Shown: piece after piece, positions 30,468 to 40,755 of the stretch
Layout of the letters: the number at the start of each line of letters is the position of its first letter
How positions within the stretch are numbered: the stretch's first letter is position 1
From: Thermomucor indicae-seudaticae
Taxonomy: Eukaryota; Mucoromycota; Mucoromycetes; Mucorales; Lichtheimiaceae
DNA length: 40,755 bases
Assembly: GCA_000787465.1 (NCBI GenBank)
Contig: JSYX01000303.1
Location: 1 to 40,755, forward strand
Direction of reading: 5' to 3'
The notes under the pieces: generated by a model
The model's database searches: none
Seen by the model: only the letters and a program-made list of their open reading frames with translations
What the model was told of the DNA's origin: nothing
Position numbers and translations under genes: made by a program

Positions 30468-33400
30468 ATGTCGTCGTCGACGAATATCCATGACTTGACC
30501 GAAATCGATAATCTCACCGAGGAAACCCTGGTCGCGACCATCCGGGAACGATTCCTGCAGGACAGAATCTATACTCGGCTACGTAGTTCGACGCTTGTCT
30601 TTGTCAACCCCTTCAAGAGTCTACTCGGATCGTCCAACTTTTATGAGACCAGCGAAAAGTATCTTGCCGAATACAAAGAGACAGACAACTTCGACACATG
30701 GCAGCAACTTGATCCACACCTCTTTCAACATATCAACCACGCCTATTTCCACTTAAGACGAACAGGGCATGACCAATCCATCATTTTCAGGTCAGCTTAT
30801 TAGTTAATCTTGTCACGAAAAAGGAAGACTGACTCGGTAGCAAAATGATATAGAGGCCCGAGTGGTAGCGGCAAGTCTGAGATGCGGCAGGCAGCCTTGC
30901 AGCACCTGATGACACTCAGCAGCGGCAACAGCAAAAAGATCGCCAAGACACAGCAGCTCGTGGAACAGGCGCATCGAGTTATTGAAGTCTTTGGACACTG
31001 CAAGATATCAGGCAACAACAATGCATCCAGATTCGGGAGTTACGTCGAGCTTCAGTTTAACGAACGTGGTCGGATGATGGGTGCCAAATTTCTCGATTAC
31101 CTCCTGGAACGTTCACGCGTGACATGCCAACCAGCGGCGGGATCTTCCATGGTAGACGAGACCAATTTCCACGTCTTTTACTACTTACTGCAGGACAGCT
31201 CGTTGCAGCTACAGGATGGATCGTCTTTTCGGTACCTTTACAATAGCCGTGAAGCAGTAGCCGTTCGAGCAGACAGCGACGAGAACACTGGGCTATTGGA
31301 ACTCAAAACTAATTTAAGAGCGCTAGGCGTATCCAAGAAAACCTGGCAAGAGATGTTGCATCTTTTGGCGGGTATCGTGCATCTTGGCAACGTCCAGTTC
31401 ACGCAAGAGAGAGAACAAGACATGGTCACGGTAAAAAACCCGCAAGTACTCGAGAATGCAGCTCAGTTTCTCGGTCTCGACACCAAAGCCCTCGAAAACG
31501 TCCTGCTGTATCGCACCAAACTCATCAAGCGTGACATGACCACTATGTTTGTCAATGCCGAACAGGCGGCTGCGCAGCGGGACGAACTCGCTAGAACCTT
31601 GTATTCCCTCCTGTTCACCTGGATCATTGAAGCCATTAACCGAAAACTGTGCAAATCCGACTTTCAGAATTTTATCGGCATCGTCGATTTCCCTGGTGGC
31701 ATCCAGAATAGTAGCAGTGGAGGCGTAGCTCTGCATGCCTTTAACGTGCAAATGGCCAACGAAAAAATGCACGAATTCATGATACGCCATCAAACAGAAT
31801 ACAATGTCGAAGTGTACCGTGAAGAAGCTATCGATCGTAATCCAGTTGCTATCGAAAACAAATCAGCTGCATGCGTAGAACTCTTGACAGATTCAGCTCT
31901 GACGCAGCGACAAGAAGACCAACAACAACAAGACAGTAGTAGCAGCAGCAGCAGCAGCATGAATGCCATCAAGGATTTTGTTACCCGTCACAAACAACAT
32001 CCATGTCTTTCAGTCAAGCGCCATGATACCTTCACCGTCCAACACTTTAGTGGACCTGTCCACTACCGACGCAGCGATCTTGCTACCGAAAATAACGAGG
32101 CCCTTAATGCTGACTTTGTGGCCTTATTCCGAGGTGGCAGTGGAGGCGACTTTTACAATTGCACCAACGCTCTGGCAAGACAACTCTTTGATCAAGAGAC
32201 TGTCAATACCGAATCGCATCCCAAGGGTCCGGCCATCGTATCTGCTCAACAGTCCTCGAAACCTCGCCGTTCGCCGTCTATGCGTAAAAAGAACAACCAG
32301 AAAAATCAACATACGACTGGAAGCAGTAGGATTGGGCAACTGAACGATGCTTTGAACGAACTGACAGCAACCCTAAGCCAGACGCAAATCTGGTGGGTTT
32401 TGTGTTTGCGCCCCAATGATTTGCATTTGCCGAGTTCGTGCGACGCCAGAAAGCTCTTGGCTCAAATCCAGGCCTTCCAACTATTGCCACTCGCGCAACG
32501 TGCTCAGCATGAGTACACTATGAAAATGGATACTAGCCAGTTCTGCGAGCGATATGCAGATATCATACAAAGCATAAACGATGATCCAGATGCCGAATTG
32601 AGAGAAAAGTGTGAAGCTGTATTAGAAGCCTACGACTGGGACGAGAAAATGATGGTTATCGGTGAAGAACAGGTAAGCGAGAGAGAAAACACTTCTAGTC
32701 ATCTTCTCTCTATAATACTCATCATCATCAACACTACTAGGTTTATCTTCATAATGATGCCTGGATGGTACTGGAGAACCGTTTGAGATCTAACGAAAAG
32801 AAGGAGCAACGAAAGGCAAGGAATGCCGCCAAAGGCATTCCTGATGGTAAATCAAAGCACAGGTCCCCTTTTTCTTAGTAACCAATCCTCATGCTGCTAC
32901 ACCTGTAGATGATGACGACGAGATGATGGACAGCCAAGTACGTGGAGCAGGCGGTGCATCTGTATTCTCTGACGAGCATTATGGAGATACCGGTTCCGTG
33001 TTTACGTCCTCACAAACTTGCGAGACGGCCAGCGTCACAAAGACAGCAACTGAGGTCGAGTGCGTAGAAGATACCAAGGGATCAAAGAAACGCGACAAGA
33101 CACGCAAACGGGTTAGCGCCGCACGTGGATTCTGGGTAGCTGTAACCTGGATGTGTACATGGTGGATACCAAATGCGGTTTTGGGTAAACTGGGCGGCAT
33201 GCGTCGAGCAGACATCCGTATGGCATGGCGCGAGAAATTAACACTGTGCATATTGATCTTCATTCTCTGCGCGGCTATGATTTGGTTCATTTGCTTTTTC
33301 GGTCAACTGTTATGTCCTCACCAAGACCTGTACACGCAGTCGGAACTGCAAGCCAGGAGCAGTAAAGACAATGCATACGTATCCATTCGAGGCGAAGTCT

Positions 33401-36029
33401 TTGACCTTACCTCGTTTGCACCTCGCCACTGGGCATCTGAAGTGATTCCACCTGGAGCGCTCTTTCAGTATGCTGGTGAAGACGTGAGCGACCTCTTTCC
33501 TGTGCAAGTGTCAGCCCTATGTGACGGCAACAACGCGCCTGTTCCAGACGAATTAATGTTGGAGACCAGGATCAATATTACTGACTCCAATGCAGTATAC
33601 CACGACTTTCGGTATTTCCGAGATGATTACCGCCCGGACTGGTACTTTGAACAAATGATGTATCTGCGTAAGAACTACCGCCTTGGCTTTATGGGTTATG
33701 ATCCAGTAGATATCCAGAATCAAGCCGAGTTCCCCGTTCAGGTTGGGGGCATAAGCACCCAGCGAAGATGGGCCATCCTGCACGGCAATGTGTACGACTT
33801 GACTTCGTACCTGATGGGTGGTGTTAGCATGCGAGGGCCGCAAGACCCGACATTCATTCCCTTGAGTGACACTAACATCACGGTCGGCGCGGACTTTATC
33901 GACAATTCCATCACAGAGCTCTTTCGCCTGTTAGCTGGTACAGACATTTCAGCTCATTTTGATGCATTACCACTCGACCCGGACAAACGCGCTAGGCAAC
34001 TGACTTGTCTGCGTAACTTGTTTTTCGTCGGCAAAGTGGATAACCGCAATTCGCCTCAATGTCTGTTTTCGGAATACTTTTTGCTACTCATCACCGTGTT
34101 TCTCTGCAGTGTGATCTTGTTCAAATTCCTGGCGGCGTTATGTCTTACTGAGACCAAGCGTCCTATGCAAGAGTACGACAAGTTTATCGTTTGCCAAGTG
34201 CCGTGCTACACGGAAGGCGAAGAGTCTCTCCGCAAGACGATCGACTCGGTAGCTATGTTGAAATACGATGACAAGCGGAAACTGCTGTTCCTGGTGGCCG
34301 ATGGTGTCATTGTTGGTAGCGGCAACGATCGATCCACACCGCGTATCGTCCTGGACATCCTGGGTGTTGACCCAAGTGTGGATCCTGAGCCAGTGTCATT
34401 CTTGTCGCTTGGCCAGGGCCAGAAGCAGCACAACATGGCCAAGGTCTATTCCGGCCTCTACGAGTGCGCTGGCCATGTCGTCCCATACATTGTCGTCGTC
34501 AAAGTCGGTACACCCGCAGAACGAACAAAGTCAGGCAACCGCGGCAAGCGTGATTCGCAAATGGTGCTGATGCGTTTCCTGAACAAGGTGCATTACGACG
34601 CTCCCATGACACCACTTGAACTCGAAATCTACCACGAACTGAAGAATGTGATTGGTGTTCATCCAAGCTTCTATGAGTATGTGCTCATGATCGATGCCGA
34701 TACTGAAGTGAAGCCAGACTCGCTGAACCGCATGGTGGCCCATTTCGTGGACGACCCCAAGATCATTGGCTTATGTGGAGAAACCATGCTTGTGAACGAA
34801 AAAGACACTTGGGTGACCATGATTCAGGTGTACGAATACTACATTTCGCACTATCTGGCAAAGGCATTCGAATCGCTCTTTGGCTCTGTCACCTGTTTAC
34901 CCGGATGTTTCTGCATGTACCGCATTCGATCCACCAACAACAAGCCACTCCTCGTGTCGCATCAAGTGATCAACGATTATGCTGAGATTAACGTTGACAC
35001 GCTGCATAAAAAGAACCTGTTGCACTTGGGTGAAGACCGTTATCTGACGACATTGATTCTCAAGCACTTTCCAAACTACAAGACCAAGTTTACGCCCGAC
35101 GCAGCTTGCTTGACGAACGCACCCGACCGATGGCCTGTCCTGCTATCTCAGCGTCGTCGTTGGATCAATTCTACGGTGCACAACCTTGGCGAGCTCATAT
35201 TCTTGCCTCAACTCTGTGGATTTTGTTGTTTCTCCATGCGTTTCGTCGTCATGTTGGATTTGCTCAGCACACTGGTGATGCCAGCCGTGGTCTGTTATTT
35301 GGTGTACTTGATCTATCAACTCAGCGTGAGCACGAGCCAAGTACCTCTGATTTCTATCATTACGCTAGCTGGTGTCTATGGCTTGCAAGCCATCATCTTC
35401 ATTCTTCGGCGCAAGGCAAGTGAACTCTTCTGCACGGATTTGCCAATGCGTAACTAACAACCTGTACTTTTTCTTGGCAGTGGGAGCACATTGGCTGGAT
35501 GATTGTATACATCTTGGCAATTCCTGTGTTCTCATTCCTTGTACCACTTTACGCGTTCTGGCATTTCGACGACTTCTCGTGGGGTAACACGCGTATTGTG
35601 GTGGGTGAAAAGGGACAAAAGAAGGTTGTGGGTCCGGAGGAAGGTACCTTTGATCCATCCACAATCCCTCTCAGGCGATGGGCCGAGTACGAAGCCAACA
35701 TGTACGACGATGGATGGGAAAAGGGATCTTATTCCAGCCGACGCCACCTCATGGACACACGGTCGATTTACAGCAATAACAGCGCAAGACCCATGTCACC
35801 CTTATGGCAGAACGGTCGTGCCGGTAGCACGTTGGAAAGACGAATGATTCCCACAGAACCCGAAATCGCGCGGGAAATCGAACGCATCCTTGACGAAAAC
35901 GATCTGATGCATTTGACAAAGAAACAGGTCAGAGATGCATTATCAGATATTTTCGGCATCGACATGACTTACAAGCGCGACTATATCAATCAATGCATTG
36001 AACGTTCTCTTCGAGAAAGAATACGGTAG
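30468..36029 (+). CDS. Chitin synthase with N-terminal myosin-like motor domain (class V/VII group)
   Basis: Exons 30468-30790, 30854-32672, 32741-32846, 32909-35415 and 35481-36029 give 1767 aa. The last intron (35416-35480) is GC-AG, donor GCAAGT. Residues 1-710 are a myosin head-like domain: P-loop GPSGSGKS at 109-116, switch I as NNNASRFGSYVEL, and a degenerate switch II (IVDFPGG instead of D-x-x-G-F-E). Two membrane segments lie near 825-881, and a cytochrome b5-like domain at about 887-945. The family-2 glycosyltransferase core carries DAD at 1345-1347, LPGCFCMYRI, EDRYL at 1458-1462 and QRRRW at 1497-1501, then C-terminal membrane spans. A DEK_C domain ends the protein (about 1709-1767, EIERILDENDLMHLTKKQVR). 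It polymerises chitin from UDP-GlcNAc at the plasma membrane and septa; the motor-like part aids delivery to hyphal tips. P-loop and switch I favour class V over VII. Confidence 0.95.
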
Positions 36030-36279
36030 AAAAAGAACATTTCCCCCTCCCTCAAAAAAAATAATGTATCTTCCTTTCTTGCATATCTTTTTTGAAACAT
36101 CATCATCAATATCTATTGTACTATTGGCGGAAACCAGAAACGTGGAAACCGGATTTGACTACAAACCACGTTTTGTATAACATGAAATCCGACGCACAAG
36201 ACAACTTTTAATTGGACCCACTACAGTATAAAATATACAATGAAAATAAATAAAGGAATAAAAAGAAGAGATGTTCTCT

Positions 36280-37143
36280 CTAATCAACCCATGTCCAGTG
36301 AATGGTAACGCGACCGGTATCAAGGTTGGCGATCTTCTCAAAGGCAGCTGGACTCAAATCGATGCTGCCGTAAGCGCAAGTTGGGCATGTATCCGTGATT
36401 TTAACCTTGACCGTACCATTGGGACCCTTGATGAGAACATAACGACCGCAGTTTGGATTGGCGTTGGGATTGGCGCCGTTGTCCATTTGGATATAGTTCA
36501 TAGCCCCAATAAGGTCGCTCGCGCTGTTGGTAATACCGCATGAACCTAAGCCAGGAGTGTACCAAGTGCCGTCTCCCGAGAACTTGAGATCAATGCCAAG
36601 ACCAAGACTGATGCTGCTGCCAGTTTCCTGGGCGGCTTCTGAAGTAGTGGACGTCGTGATAGTGGTTGTAGTGGTCGTAGTTGTGGGCTTATGCGTAGTG
36701 GCGGTCGTCGTCGTTGTTGGCTCGGAAGTCGTAGTGCTCTTGTGGTGGTTCGACTTGGTGGTGGTCGTCGTCGAAGCTGATGCCGAGCTAGTAGTAGGAG
36801 TTGCCTGATGCTGAGGTGCCTTGGTAGTCGCCAATCCAGCAGCCTGCATTTGGCTAGCAATGGCAGCAGTAGCGGCTTCTGAAGCAGCAGAAGCCTGGGC
36901 GGCGGCAACAGAAGCCAAGGAAGCAGCAGCCGCCTTTTGCGACGCAGCAGCATTTTGCTGGACAGCAATGGCAGCCCGTTGAGCTGCAAGAGCAGCAGCT
37001 TGAGGATCTGCGACGAGCTTGCTGATGTGACGGCACCGCTTTGGAGGAGTAGCAAAGGATTCAGGAAGGGGCATGGCGCTGACCAGCGTCGCCATGAACG
37101 CTGCCGCTACAAGAACGGCTACAAGGAATTGGATACGGCTCAT
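36280..37143 (-). CDS. Secreted DPBB (RlpA/expansin/barwin-like) protein with Thr-rich linker
   Basis: Single exon, 287 aa. The signal peptide is residues 1-23 (FLVAVLVAAAFMATLVSA), cut before MPLPES. Residues 45-110 are an Ala/Gln/Ser-rich helix-forming repeat, 111-170 a Thr/Ser-rich, probably O-glycosylated linker, and 185-287 a double-psi beta-barrel domain: GDGTWYTPGLGSCGITNSAS, YIQMDNGANPNANPNCGRYV, VKVKITDTCPTCAYGSIDLS, then PAAFEKIANLDTGRV. Cys and Asp of D-x-C-x-x-C, which end the barrel, are conserved. Proteins of this class are secreted, bind or loosen polysaccharide, or act as loosenins; no C-terminal carbohydrate-binding module is present. It is convergent with the chitin synthase, 250 bp apart, and could act at the wall. 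Confidence 0.88.
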   Translation of the reverse strand: MSRIQFLVAVLVAAAFMATLVSAMPLPESFATPPKRCRHISKLVADPQAAALAAQRAAIAVQQNAAASQKAAAASLASVAAAQASAASEAATAAIASQMQAAGLATTKAPQHQATPTTSSASASTTTTTKSNHHKSTTTSEPTTTTTATTHKPTTTTTTTTITTSTTSEAAQETGSSISLGLGIDLKFSGDGTWYTPGLGSCGITNSASDLIGAMNYIQMDNGANPNANPNCGRYVLIKGPNGTVKVKITDTCPTCAYGSIDLSPAAFEKIANLDTGRVTIHWTWVD

Positions 37144-38534
37144 TTGCTTTTAAAAGAGAGGAAAGGGGAATTGCGAAACTAGCGCAATCAAGTAGAAAGA
37201 GATAAAGTCAAGTAGAATCTGGCTTTCAGGACCCTGCGTTTTCTTTATATGCTTTGCCATTCTGCAATTTAGCTTGTACGACATTTCTGTTACATCTCTC
37301 GTTTTGGCCTTCTTATTAAGGCGCCGAACCCACTGGCCCGGGTTCTTTTCATCTGGCGACAGACAAAAGGAAGACCCTGAATACAACATTCCTTGTTTAG
37401 CTTGAACCTGGATCACTGACAAGTGCACAGAACTGAAAAATAAACTTCGCATTCAGTTTCGAAAAGTTGCCGTTGATTTCCTGTGTACGGAAGGTTGCCT
37501 GCAGAGTAATTTAGAAAGCCCGGGATCCGTCATCTATATGAAAATATTAGCTCATGCCTTTTTCAATGATGCTGCAGATAACTTGATTTCTTTATCATGT
37601 CAGGAAATACAGGAAAACTTGTGTGTCGCATTGTGTACAGCGGAGATGACAGTTACATCTTCCCGTCTGTGCACCTCTCTTTCCGATACGTGCAGCGTGT
37701 GCGCTTTGTAACATTTATCCGCGATGCATGGCTTAGTAACACCACCACTTGCGTATATTACTGCTTCAATAACGAAGGATATGATGCACTGATTTGATAC
37801 TATTCCTAACTTTGGTTTTGTGCCTGAATTCATGTACACATTGTCTTTTACCTCATCAAATAATCGTGACGTGCTATAAGCCAAAAGCCTCTTCTTTTAT
37901 GATCCTGTCCGAAAGAATGTGGCTTTCAGCATAGCAATAATACAATAGATGGGTTGTGTAACCAGTCAGTGACAGAAGCTCGTGAAGTTGATCGGAGATT
38001 ACGAATGTTACACGATTATGGAAAGTTGCTAAAAAGGCAGACTGAACCGGGCGTGTCCGCTCTCCATCTGCATACGTCGAACCGAGGCATGATTTTCTTT
38101 ATTATCGCATCCATTCAACAGGCGATGCAGAAACCAGAATCGATTGTAAACCTCTAGATGGAAAGTTTGCGCGATCTTCCGACTTCTGCACGGAGCACTG
38201 ACCCAGCAAAGACAGCAGATTACGCACCTGACGGTGGCGGAAACACTTCTTTGTTCAGCACACTCTCGAAGACTGAAATGTTTATTTTTCCTTACCATAT
38301 GTAGCGACGTGGTGTTCTCGGTTCCTAATATCTGGAAAATAGCTGTCATAGTCGACATAGTAGCGCATGTTAAAAGTGCATAAGGGAGCAAAAAAGAGGT
38401 TGTTCGATCTCGTCACAATCAATCACCGTCATGGGAGGATTATCACTGGTAGACTTGGAAACAGCTTTTCTCATCAGAACCGAATAAAGCACTTATAAAG
38501 AGTCTCACATTACTTACTATCTCTGCAATAACGA
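37144..38534. other. Intergenic region, no supported gene
   Basis: About 1.4 kb. The frames present (37600-37884, 38029-38391 and others) have no motif, no ATG-led conserved sequence and no consistent splice pattern. The first 150 bases must hold the promoter of the secreted DPBB protein. Confidence 0.4.
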
Positions 38535-38827
38535 ACAACATCACAATAGCCGGTCTCCCCTGACCTGACCAAACAGGTACAGCATTTTGATGGAGGTTCT
38601 TTGCGGCAATTACGTCTCGATCCCACAGGATGCCACAGTGTTTGCAAACAAGGATACCGTGATGAGAGACGCAATCTGACGACTTCCATGTTTCTAGGGT
38701 TCTGTTCTGGCAAGAGTTACGAATCTTATGAAAGGTTAGACAGCGTTCAGATACCGACAAAGGATGTCCATACCTGGGATGATAAGTATTCGTCTATTTC
38801 GACGACGATCGTATTTCTTCCCGCCAT
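38535..38827 (-). pseudogene. Second Fanzor/TnpB-like C-terminal relic with an intron and a mutated zinc-ribbon Cys
   Basis: From ATG 38827 the minus strand reads MAGRNTIVVEIDEYLSSQ up to 38774. A 49-nt intron follows (38773-38725, GTATGG to ATAAG), then IRNSCQNRTLETWKSSD, and GILVCKHCGILWDRDVIAAK with NL following. VxxxDEYLxSQ-x-C-x2-C ... C-x2-C ... W-D-R-D-V-x-A-A-K is the RuvC/zinc-ribbon tail of Fanzor/TnpB proteins. Here the first Cys position is Arg (CGT, one transition from TGT), while C-x2-C of the second half and the RuvC-III Asp (codon 38616-38614) are intact. The frame loses family character after QGRPAIV. There are stops upstream of 38827, so the N-terminal RuvC-I and WED parts are gone. 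It is not the same copy as the relic at 23.7 kb. Confidence 0.72.
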
Positions 38828-39249
38828 TTACCAGTACGTTTGTTACTTCCTCTAAGGCTCTTTGACGACCTTAATAATTATCGACTGCAGCAATTGCAAG
38901 TTCGTGGGTGTAGAATCCAAAAAGAGCATGCTTGTGCATGAAACAGTACTGCACGTATTACCCGTACTGCTGTGCATCAACGGTTTTTGCTGTTGTAAAT
39001 TTACTTTCGATAGCCTTCATTCCTGCTCATTCTTTTCGTTCAACTCTTGGTCTCCCAAATATGCCCTATTTTTTCTGACCATATCCTTCTTTCCACTTTT
39101 TCTCTCTTCGCCGGAGGACATTACGTGTACACATTCAGTTTCAGCGTCTCACGGCTTCGCCAGAGACTTCCACACACCATTGTACGCTAGTGGTGCAAAT
39201 TGTACAACCTAACGCGGCTGAATTGCGAAAAGTGAAATGATGTTGGCAG
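38828..39249. other. Intergenic region
   Basis: About 420 bp between the Fanzor-like relic and the right-hand gene. One + frame (38862-39212) reads CSNCKFVGVESKK, which suggests a C-x2-C pair, but it lacks an ATG (CTC/TTG context) and no partner pair follows; I do not call a gene. Confidence 0.3.
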
Positions 39250-40320
39250 ACACTGCGGACGATTTTGTCAGTTCGGAAACATACGTTCGATGCCGATGTA
39301 CCCTTGGTCTTGTCGAAAGTTTTTCCTGAGGCAATGACACCCATTCTGTGCGGCGTTAGGTTCGCTATGATGTGCCAAAAACGTCATACTTTACGCCTCT
39401 CCGAAATGATGACGCGGTATCTGGATCACATGTCTACTCCAGGAAGGGCCGGCTCCAGAACGACGCTGTTCAGGTGGGTGAAAGTCTTGGCACAAAAACA
39501 GCACGAGGACTATGAGACGACAAGATTGTTTTTGACCACTTGTAAGCCAATTGCTGCATCACGACGACGTTTTTGACAAGCATTCCCATTTAGTTTCTCG
39601 GTCCCGGTCCAACGAGCGCACAACGAGTAAATTCTCAGTCGTTCCCCTGGCGAACAACCTCTTCCTGCACTTCCTGGAGCTCGTAGATATTAAGTGGCAT
39701 GTCACTAACTTGTTGCAAATGTACCCACTAACTTCGTGCGGAAAGGATTGAGGTACAAACGATTCTGACGGGAGAAACAAAGCTCGACGGCGTGTGCCAA
39801 ACCAGCGGTAAAACACCCGTCTTGCTTATGGAGTTTTCGGGAGGCATAAGCACGCATAGCCCCCCAAAGAAGGAAGATGACGGCGACAAGATTTTTAAGC
39901 TTTGCACCCAGGTGATCGCATCGTCTCCGGAGCTTGCCAAGGCCAGTAAGAGGCTCAAGGACGCCAACCGTATATTTTGCGTGCAATCATATGGTACGTT
40001 AGCTATCAATACTTCAAGTGCCTTGGTGGGTCTAATTCAATAACAGATAAGTTAATCTCGTTCGATACCGTGACCCTTGTGAATGACAGATTGTACGTGC
40101 GGCCCTCACACGCCAAGGTAAATAAGCAATAGGTACATGCCTGTGGCCAAGCAGCTAATTCTCAGTGAAGGTGCAAATACCGACAACACCGTGCGAACTG
40201 CAGCAGATGGGCAAGGAGTGGCATGATGTCCTTACTTGGCGGGACATGGTTGTGGAGGCTGCCAAGGCGGCGGAGGCCAACGACAATGCGACGATAAACA
40301 ATGCGTTTTATGATGTATAG
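39250..40320 (+). CDS. Uncharacterised multi-exon gene, 5' end unresolved, possibly damaged
   Basis: Coding blocks: about 39250-39541, 39594-39745, 39746-39993, 40047-40117 and 40171-40320 (TAG). The junctions 39541/39594, 39993/40047 and 40117/40171 keep frame with ordinary 52-53 nt introns. Between the second and third blocks the frame shifts: either a 1-nt indel or a 25-nt GTACCC...CTAAC...AAAG segment acting as an intron. Conserved-looking core: TGETKLDGVCQTSGKTPVLL followed by MEFSGG, a long DKIFKLCTQVIA helix, a beta-rich part (DKLISFDTVTLVNDRLYVRP) and a C-terminal helix. D-G-V then E-x-S about 14 residues later, followed by a helix, recalls a PD-(D/E)xK nuclease-like core with the Lys lost, but this is inference. 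No start codon is supported. It may belong to a Mucorales-expanded hypothetical family. Confidence 0.5.
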
Positions 40321-40581
40321 CTAAAGTGGTTTTCATGTATATATTTTGAGCAGAAAAACATTATGCCTATCATTGCAGCTACTTGCGTTCAGCAGCTGAG
40401 TTTACTGACTCTGAAGCACAATCAGCCGACAACTTACCTGGCACTTGGTACGGAAAGAACGCCCTCTGCTTAAGCGTCTGCCTTGGCTGAGACAGCTTAC
40501 ATCGCATGATTGTAGCAAACCCTTGCAAAAAGAGTATATGAAACTTTATGATGATACACTGGTGCGTTCTTCATTGCGAAC

Positions 40582-40755
40582 ATGGAATTCGTGCAAGAAG
40601 TCCTTCGCCAGCAGCGCCAAAAAATGGTAAAAATTCTAAAGAGATCCATTGAAGGCCGTTTCTTCCAGATGAGTCGTGAATACTATATGTTGTCACTATT
40701 GCATAGCATGCAGGAACAAAGTAATACATCCGGTGGCTATTTTTATCATTGTTAA
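40582..40755 (+). CDS. Partial open frame ending at the window edge
   Basis: 57 codons from ATG 40582 to TAA at the very last base: begins MEFVQEVLRQQRQKMVKILK and continues RSIEGRFFQMSREYYMLSLL. It is strongly helical and coding-like, and the reading frame is also open a few codons upstream (TGAFFIAN) before a TGA. It is probably the last exon of a gene whose earlier exons lie near 40.4 kb or have decayed, possibly of the same hypothetical family as the preceding gene. I do not recognise it. Confidence 0.35.
   Translation: MEFVQEVLRQQRQKMVKILKRSIEGRFFQMSREYYMLSLLHSMQEQSNTSGGYFYHC

Noticed and set aside
36527..36808. Val-rich hydrophobic + strand frame
   Set aside because: It is the antisense of the Thr-rich linker (ACC/ACT read as GGT/GTG) of the secreted DPBB gene.
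38862..39212. Possible zinc-finger protein (CSNC)
   Set aside because: Only one C-x2-C pair, no ATG and a low-complexity Phe/Ser tail; not enough to call a gene.
1..40755. tRNA or rRNA genes
   Set aside because: I scanned for T-loop (GGTTCGAATC-like) and acceptor-stem patterns by eye and found no convincing cloverleaf; a tRNAscan-SE run would settle it.

Overview
This is a 40.8 kb piece of fungal nuclear DNA, most likely from an early-diverging filamentous fungus of the Mucoromycota (Mucorales type). The grounds are many 50-65 nt introns with CTAAC/CTGAC-like branch points, a chitin synthase fused to a myosin-like head, an AreA-type GATA factor, a Rom2-type RhoGEF, fungal FKBP12, and Fanzor/TnpB-like C-terminal relics of the kind common in Mucorales. 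All gene models were spliced by eye; every one listed as a confident CDS keeps reading frame across its junctions.

Layout. 1-3400: decayed gene relics, including an HMG-box-like piece and a relic with a GC-AG intron. 3.4-6.7 kb: a single-pass membrane protein (+) and an L-type cyclin (-). 6.7-16.7 kb: O-fucosyltransferase-family protein (+), INO4-like bHLH factor (-), FKBP12 (+), a 665-aa low-complexity protein (-), a helical protein resembling Rrn11/TAF1A (-) and an AreA/Gln3-like GATA factor (-). 17.7-22.2 kb: a 10-exon RhoGEF (-). 22.2-24.9 kb: a small transposon graveyard with a 166-bp MITE with perfect 19-bp inverted repeats, an LTR-like end with a gag-like ORF, and a Fanzor-like tail cut by that LTR. 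24.9-36.0 kb, all on +: a WW-MyTH4-RhoGAP, a BTB/KCTD protein, glucosamine-6-phosphate acetyltransferase (GNA1) and a 1767-aa myosin-chitin synthase. 36.3-37.1 kb: a secreted DPBB/expansin-like protein (-). 37.1 kb to the end: mostly non-coding, with a second Fanzor-like relic (-), an unrecognised multi-exon gene with a possible PD-(D/E)xK-like core, and an open frame that ends at the last base.

Working together: GNA1 makes GlcNAc-6-P for UDP-GlcNAc, the substrate of the chitin synthase beside it. The RhoGEF and RhoGAP are the on and off arms of Rho signalling, which controls wall synthesis. The DPBB protein is probably a wall-associated secreted protein, and the 3.5-kb gene looks like a stress-sensor-type membrane protein. 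Whether this grouping is functional or chance cannot be told from one window. The most unusual sequence-level signals are three GC-AG introns, one of them an in-frame, stop-free 69-nt intron inside FKBP12; the nested mobile elements; two Fanzor-like relics; and a triple CCGCGG cluster upstream of GNA1.
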